Shown here one piece after another: positions 59,231-64,000 of a stretch of DNA of 64,000 nt; the first letter of the stretch is position 1, and every line of letters begins with the position of its first letter. The translations under genes were made by a program, and so were the position numbers. A model generated the notes under the pieces. The model saw only the letters and a program-made list of their open reading frames with translations. It was not told the origin of the DNA and ran no database searches. Origin of the DNA: Parapedobacter lycopersici (GTDB taxonomy: Bacteria > Bacteroidota > Bacteroidia > Sphingobacteriales > Sphingobacteriaceae); contig NZ_JAMSLW010000002.1 of NCBI RefSeq assembly GCF_024643285.1, positions 310,001-374,000 on the forward strand. The letters run 5' to 3'.

Positions 59231-60769
59231 ATGCTTATCAAAACTTATGGGAGTGCCGTACAGGGCATTGAGGCCACTACGGTTTCCGTGGAAGTCCATA
59301 TTTCCGCGGGAATTAAATATTATATCGTCGGACTACCCGACAACGCCGTTAAGGAAAGTCTACGCAGGATTGAAAGTGCGTTAACTGCATCCGGGTTCCG
59401 GATGCCAAGGCAAAAGATTGTCATTAACCTCGCCCCTGCCGATATCCGCAAGGAAGGATCTGCGTACGACCTAGCCATTGCCATCGGTATACTGGCTGCT
59501 TCCGGCCAGCTTGTTTCCGATACATTGGCGTCATTCCTCATATTGGGTGAGCTGTCGCTTGACGGCACCATACAACCAATAAGGGGGGCGTTACCCATTG
59601 CTATTCAGGCCCGGCAGGACGGGTTCAAGGGTATACTGCTACCGGAGGCTAATGCCCGTGAAGCCGCCGTCGTCAGCGGCTTGGAGGTGTATGGCATGAA
59701 AAATATAAAAGCAGTAGCCGACTTCATCGCCGGTGCCAGCCGGCCCGGCCCGCTATCCGTGGATAACGACTCCCTTTTTCTGGAAAAAGCAGATCATTAC
59801 GACAATGACTTTGCCGATGTCCGAGGCCAGGAGCACATCAAACGGGCATTGGAAATTGCCGCTGCCGGTGGGCATAATGCCGTGCTGATTGGTCCACCCG
59901 GATCAGGAAAAACAATGCTTGCCAAACGACTGCCCACTATATTACCCCCGTTAAGTTTTGAAGAAGCGCTGGAGACCACGAAAATACATTCGGTCTCGGG
60001 TAAACTTACCAACACTGCAGCGCTGATGACCGTTAGGCCATTCCGTTCGCCGCATCACACCATCAGTGACGTTGCGCTGGTAGGCGGCGGTGCCAATCCG
60101 CAGCCTGGGGAAATTTCGTTATCGCACAACGGCGTGCTTTTTCTGGATGAATTACCCGAATTCAGACGGGCCGTACTGGAGGTGCTGCGCCAGCCGCTGG
60201 AGTCGCGTCAGATCACGATATCCCGCGCCCGCTTTGCGGTAGTGTATCCGGCAAGTTTCATGTTGATCGCGGCGATGAATCCCTGTCCCTGCGGATTTCA
60301 TAACCACCCCGAAAAAACGTGCGTATGCCATCCCGGGATAGTGCAGAAATACCTGGGCCGGATATCCGGCCCTTTAATGGACCGTATTGATCTCCATATT
60401 GAAGTAACCCCAGTTGATTTCAATGCATTGACCACGCCGCAAAAGACGGAAAAAAGCGCAACGATACGCGAGCGGGTTGTATGTGCACGGAAAATACAGA
60501 CACGGCGGTTCAGTGCCTATCCCCATATCCATTGCAATGCCCAGATGGGCCCGCGGCTGGTACGTGACATCTGCTCGATTGACAAGGCCGGGCAGGCGTT
60601 ACTGAAAACAGCTATGGAACGGCTGGGGCTGTCGGCGAGAGCATACGATCGCATACTGAAAGTATCACGCACCATTGCCGACATGGCCGGAAGTGATGGA
60701 ATAGCGACCGAACACCTGGCTGAAGCCATCCAGCTGCGCAGCCTCGACCGGGAGAACTGGGCAAATTAA
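59231..60769 (+). CDS. YifB/ComM-family AAA+ ATPase (Mg-chelatase-like)
   Basis: 512 residues. An N-terminal Lon-protease-like domain (about 1-165, VYGMKNI; GLPDNAVKESLRRIE) precedes the AAA+ core. Walker A is GPPGSGKTMLAKRL (about 220), Walker B is in FLDELPEF, and the family's NPCPCGFHNHPEKTC cysteine motif follows. A C-terminal helical lid has LSARAYDRILKVSRTIADM. ComM homologues are hexameric helicases that aid branch migration during uptake and integration of DNA in natural transformation. It is a single gene, ending 3 bp from the converging symporter gene. Confidence 0.95.
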   Translation: MLIKTYGSAVQGIEATTVSVEVHISAGIKYYIVGLPDNAVKESLRRIESALTASGFRMPRQKIVINLAPADIRKEGSAYDLAIAIGILAASGQLVSDTLASFLILGELSLDGTIQPIRGALPIAIQARQDGFKGILLPEANAREAAVVSGLEVYGMKNIKAVADFIAGASRPGPLSVDNDSLFLEKADHYDNDFADVRGQEHIKRALEIAAAGGHNAVLIGPPGSGKTMLAKRLPTILPPLSFEEALETTKIHSVSGKLTNTAALMTVRPFRSPHHTISDVALVGGGANPQPGEISLSHNGVLFLDELPEFRRAVLEVLRQPLESRQITISRARFAVVYPASFMLIAAMNPCPCGFHNHPEKTCVCHPGIVQKYLGRISGPLMDRIDLHIEVTPVDFNALTTPQKTEKSATIRERVVCARKIQTRRFSAYPHIHCNAQMGPRLVRDICSIDKAGQALLKTAMERLGLSARAYDRILKVSRTIADMAGSDGIATEHLAEAIQLRSLDRENWAN

Positions 60770-60772
60770 CAA

Positions 60773-62440
60773 TTACCAGAAAATGGTATAAATGGCAACC
60801 AGCAATCCGGCGATGATCAATGAACCGGCGAGAAAGGCCGGGTGTACCTTAAACATACTCCGGTCTACCTGAAGTCCATTCGGCACAACACCCCGTCTGT
60901 TTTCCCACACACTGATCAGGTACATACCAATCACGCAGAACACAAAGACAATCCCCATCCGGTCAATAAACGGAATTTCATAAACACCGGACCCGTTGGG
61001 TACCGCAAAACCATAAGGATACAAGAAGTCCAGGTTTACCCAGTCCGGGATAAACTTCAGGACCACCGATAGGGCAAAGCCACCTATCGTAGCAAAAAGT
61101 GCCGCATTGGAGGTTGTCTTCCGCCAGAAGAACCCAAGAATAAACATGGCAAAGATACCGGGCGATACAAAACCCGTATATTCCTGGATATACTGAAATC
61201 CACCCTTTTCAATACCGAGATGCGGGGCAATGATCACAGCCAGCACCATGGTAAATACAATGGTAATCTTTCCAATGTTGACGAGTTTTCGCTCGTCCGC
61301 TTCTTTATCAAACAATTTCTTGTAAATATCCAATGAGAAAATCGTGGCTATGCTATTGGATTTTCCGGCCAATGAAGCGACAACCGCAGCAGTAAGTGCT
61401 GCAAACGCCAGTCCCTTAAGACCCACAGGGAGCAGGTTGAGTAATACGGGATAAGCTTTGTCGGCGCGGACGACGCCGTTTACCAGCATATCTGCCTGGA
61501 AGAACCCTTCGTTGTACAGCACCCATGCCGCGATACCGGGCAACACCACAATAACCGGCATCAGCATCTTCAGAAACGCGGCAAAGAGAATACCGTTCCG
61601 CGCCGTCTTCAGGTCGGCACCCAACGCACGCTGGGTAATGTATTGATTACATCCCCAGTAGTTCAGGTTGACAATCCACATACCTCCTATTAATACGGAC
61701 AGTCCCGGCAAACTGATATAGTGTTCCTGATCTTTGGTGAAAATCATGTCAAAATGTGACGGGGCTTTTTCATACAGCAGGCCCAGCCCTTTCCATATAC
61801 CCGCCGTTTGATAATGGTCGGCCACCATATCCAAGGCAAGGTAAGTAGTGGCCAGTCCACCAAGGATCAGCACCAGCACCTGTAAGACATCTGTATAACC
61901 AATTACCTTCATCCCCCCCAGGGTAATGAATATTGCAAAAATGGCAATCCCGTACATGCATACGTTGAAGTTGATCGCTGAAATGGAAGAAACGGCCAGC
62001 GCACCCAGGTAAAGAATGGAAGTCAGGTTAACAACGATATACAAAAGCAGCCAAAACACGGCCATAATGGTACTCACCGTTCCGTTATACCGCTGAGCGA
62101 GAAACTGCGGCATGGTATAGATCTTGTTTTTGAGGTAAACAGGGATAAAGAACACGGCCACGATGAGCAGGGTCGCCGCCGCCAGCCACTCATAGGCCGC
62201 GATGGCCAGCCCCAGCTTAAACCCGTCGCCACTCATGCCGATAAACTGTTCAGCGGAAATGTTGGACGCGATCAGCGATGCGCCGATGGCCCACCAAGTG
62301 AGCGACCCTTCAGCCAGAAAGTAATCTTTTGTATTCAGCGCTTTGGCCTTCTTACGGTAGTAAATCCATAAGCCATATCCTGAAACAACAATAAAATAGG
62401 TCAAAAAAACCAGGTAATCTGAAAACGCTAACGTATGCAT
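60773..62440 (-). CDS. Sodium/sugar symporter (SSS family, SGLT-like)
   Basis: 555 residues with about fourteen TM segments. SSS signatures are ISAEQFIGMSGDGFKLGLAIAAYEW in the first third, LGGMKVIGYTDVLQVLVLILGGL (the classic GG..xxxxTDVxQ motif) and AALTAAVVASLAGKSNSIATIFSLDIYKKL. It imports a sugar with sodium across the inner membrane. The substrate is not fixed by sequence; glucose or galactose-type sugars are usual for the branch. No catabolic genes are adjacent. Confidence 0.93.
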   Translation of the reverse strand: MHTLAFSDYLVFLTYFIVVSGYGLWIYYRKKAKALNTKDYFLAEGSLTWWAIGASLIASNISAEQFIGMSGDGFKLGLAIAAYEWLAAATLLIVAVFFIPVYLKNKIYTMPQFLAQRYNGTVSTIMAVFWLLLYIVVNLTSILYLGALAVSSISAINFNVCMYGIAIFAIFITLGGMKVIGYTDVLQVLVLILGGLATTYLALDMVADHYQTAGIWKGLGLLYEKAPSHFDMIFTKDQEHYISLPGLSVLIGGMWIVNLNYWGCNQYITQRALGADLKTARNGILFAAFLKMLMPVIVVLPGIAAWVLYNEGFFQADMLVNGVVRADKAYPVLLNLLPVGLKGLAFAALTAAVVASLAGKSNSIATIFSLDIYKKLFDKEADERKLVNIGKITIVFTMVLAVIIAPHLGIEKGGFQYIQEYTGFVSPGIFAMFILGFFWRKTTSNAALFATIGGFALSVVLKFIPDWVNLDFLYPYGFAVPNGSGVYEIPFIDRMGIVFVFCVIGMYLISVWENRRGVVPNGLQVDRSMFKVHPAFLAGSLIIAGLLVAIYTIFW

Positions 62441-62588
62441 TGGCAGGCCTTTAAATTGGTTATAACGGACTACTAATGTAACTATTAATTACAAGATTCC
62501 AATAGGATGTGGTATGATTTTCCGGCAAATACGGGATCTGACACAGCCGGTCAGGACAGGGAACAAGCGTTAAGCAAACACGATGCGG

Positions 62589-63212
62589 TTACGCAAATTG
62601 TTCGATAAAATGCTGGATAACCCAGGGATAAAAAAGTATGGTAAGTACAATGCCAAAAACAGCACCGTAAAAGTGAGCATCGTGATTGATGCCGTCCCGT
62701 GCATTCTTTGAAGCCCAGACACAATAGCCCAGGAACAGGATCCCGAATAACCAGGCAGGCATGGGAATAATCAGGAATACCCCAAGCATCATCTTCGGAT
62801 CGAACAGGATGAAGCTGAACAGCACCGCGCATATTGCGCCGGAGGCACCCAGGCTGTAGTAGGAAGGGTTATTCCGTTCTTTATACACCGTACCCACGTC
62901 GCTCAGCACCAATCCAAGTACATAGATGATCGCAAACTGCAAATGCCCCCAGCTGCTCAGGTTTGCCAATAGGGCCTCCAGTGAAAAACCGAAAAAATAA
63001 AAGGTCAGCATATTGAACAGCAGGTGTCCCCAATCGCGGTGAATCAGTCCGCTGGTCAGCAAGGTATGTAACTGTTTCCCCTTGCTTACCGTGTAGGGAT
63101 GCAGCATAAACCGTTCGTAAAACTGATGATTTGAAAATGTGTAAATGCTGGTGGCGATGGTAAAGGCAAAAATAATGCTGGCCACCGGGGTTCCGATCAG
63201 GTATTGTTCCAT
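62589..63212 (-). CDS. Rhomboid-family intramembrane serine protease
   Basis: 207 residues with six TM segments. HRDWGHLLFNMLTFYFFG gives the His and Asn of the oxyanion region, GASGAICAVLFSF contains the nucleophile Ser (about residue 122) and HDAHFYGAVFG contains the catalytic His. All elements of an active rhomboid are present. It cleaves single-pass membrane proteins inside the bilayer; the substrate is unknown. It lies between the symporter and a radical-SAM gene, all on the - strand, with 43 bp to the latter. Confidence 0.94.
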   Translation of the reverse strand: MEQYLIGTPVASIIFAFTIATSIYTFSNHQFYERFMLHPYTVSKGKQLHTLLTSGLIHRDWGHLLFNMLTFYFFGFSLEALLANLSSWGHLQFAIIYVLGLVLSDVGTVYKERNNPSYYSLGASGAICAVLFSFILFDPKMMLGVFLIIPMPAWLFGILFLGYCVWASKNARDGINHDAHFYGAVFGIVLTILFYPWVIQHFIEQFA

Positions 63213-63255
63213 TAAAACTGCTTAAGCTGTCGAAAATAACAAAAAAATCCGGCTA

Positions 63256-63999
63256 TTAAAAAAGTTCCAGCTGTCGCCCAGTACGGGGCGTAAACAGATC
63301 CAGCCGGAGCGGCGGCAAACCCGCATCGGGCATGTAACGGCTCAGGCCAAGCCGGAACAGCTGGTTGATGCTATCGGCTTCCTTGCCTTCACCACGCATC
63401 CGGATACCCCACCGGCTGTCGTTGAGCTTTCCGCCGTGACAGGCCGCGATACCGTGAAGCACCTTTTCTGCGCGTTCAGGATAAGCCTTGTGCACCCAGT
63501 CCACGAACAGTTCGCCAATCGCACCGTTCAGCCGGACAATGGTATAAGAGGCGGCCCGGGCACCGTGAGCAGCCGCTGCCTCAATAACCGCCGGCATTTC
63601 GTTGCTGTTGAGGCCGGGGACGATGGGCGCACACATGAGCATGACCGGTATCCCGGCGTCGCTTAGCTTCCGCATTACAGTAAGCCGTCCCTTGGCAGTG
63701 ACCGTCCGGGGTTCCATTTTCATCCGCAGTTCTTCATCCAGTGAGTTGAGGGTCACGGCCACCTGAACAAGCTGTAGCCGGGCCAATTCGGCCAACAGGT
63801 CGATGTCACGCAACACGAGGCTATTCTTGCTGATGATGGAAACTGGGTGCCTGTAATCCAGCATCACCTCCAGAATGGACCGGGTAATTTTCAGTTTGCG
63901 TTCAACCGGCTGGTAACAGTCGGTATTCCCGGAAAGCATGATCACCGACGGCTTGTATCCCTTGGCGTTGAACTGCTTTTCCAACAGGGCCGCGGCGTT
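63256..63999 (-). CDS. PA0069-family radical SAM protein, C-terminal part (cut by window end)
   Basis: 247 residues are visible. The frame stays open to the window edge and the TTG at 63984 is internal, so the N-terminus with the CxxxCxxC iron-sulphur motif lies outside. Visible blocks include VIMLSGNTDCYQPVERKLKITR, VSIISKNSLVLRDIDLL, VAVTLNSLDEELRMKMEPRT, PVMLMCAPIVPGLN and ASYTIVRLNGAI, which follow the barrel of the PA0069/SplB-like family. The reaction is not established for this family; a DNA or nucleic-acid repair-like role has been suggested by resemblance to spore photoproduct lyase. Confidence 0.9.
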   Translation of the reverse strand, partial: NAAALLEKQFNAKGYKPSVIMLSGNTDCYQPVERKLKITRSILEVMLDYRHPVSIISKNSLVLRDIDLLAELARLQLVQVAVTLNSLDEELRMKMEPRTVTAKGRLTVMRKLSDAGIPVMLMCAPIVPGLNSNEMPAVIEAAAAHGARAASYTIVRLNGAIGELFVDWVHKAYPERAEKVLHGIAACHGGKLNDSRWGIRMRGEGKEADSINQLFRLGLSRYMPDAGLPPLRLDLFTPRTGRQLELF

Positions 64000-64000
64000 C

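Noticed and set aside
1-64000. tRNA, rRNA, CRISPR arrays, insertion sequences
   Set aside because: No cloverleaf-like, rRNA-like, regularly spaced repeat-spacer or transposase sequence was seen in either strand.

Overview
The window is a chromosomal stretch from a member of the Bacteroidetes, probably the Sphingobacteriaceae or a near relative. This is inferred from the -7 boxes of the TAnnTTTG type ahead of many genes, the gene types (two-unit FtsX permeases, LytTR and Crp/Fnr-like regulators, SSS sugar symporter, YceI lipoprotein, YtxH/holin cluster) and the order yceD-rpmF-plsX-fabH-accB-accC. No tRNA, rRNA, IS element, prophage or CRISPR array was seen.

Region 1 (1-40.6 kb) is dominated by eleven paralogous ABC permeases of about 780-820 residues (the first is cut by the window edge). 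All are on the + strand. Each carries two MacB/FtsX units in one chain: TM, periplasmic domain, three TMs, then the same again, ending in a near-invariant NPVxSLRDE tail. Only the last one (37432) has an ATPase gene beside it (39927). Unrelated genes, mostly on the - strand, sit between permease groups: a secreted HExxH protein, an OmpA-like protein with a lipoprotein, a Crp/Fnr regulator divergent from a LytTR regulator, a Pit phosphate transporter, a TPR protein, an ECF41 sigma factor with its carboxymuconolactone-decarboxylase partner, a YceI lipoprotein and a PhnA protein.

The most interesting signal is regulatory. Five permease modules (17263, 22638, 27642, 32867 and 37432) share a 30-bp operator that aligns without gaps. 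It lies 81, 81, 81, 82 and 81 bp upstream of a TTGG-containing core promoter. It has three alternating half-sites (CGRACA, TGTYCR, GRAC). This points to one regulator controlling a dispersed multi-permease regulon. A second unexplained element is an array of TTCG units with a strict 11-bp period at 36263-36502, which flips orientation in the middle and lies between the fourth and fifth modules.

Region 2 (40.6-64 kb) is ordinary core genome: a beta-propeller lipoprotein, queH, yceD-rpmF-plsX-fabH (acyl-chain initiation), accB-accC, tatC, rpiB, an M28 peptidase, a DUF819 membrane protein, an FG-GAP repeat protein, trhO, a DUF486 protein, trmB, GDP-L-fucose synthase, a YtxH/holin cluster, a WecA/TagO-like transferase, a YifB/ComM ATPase, a sodium/sugar symporter, a rhomboid protease and a radical-SAM protein cut by the window end.
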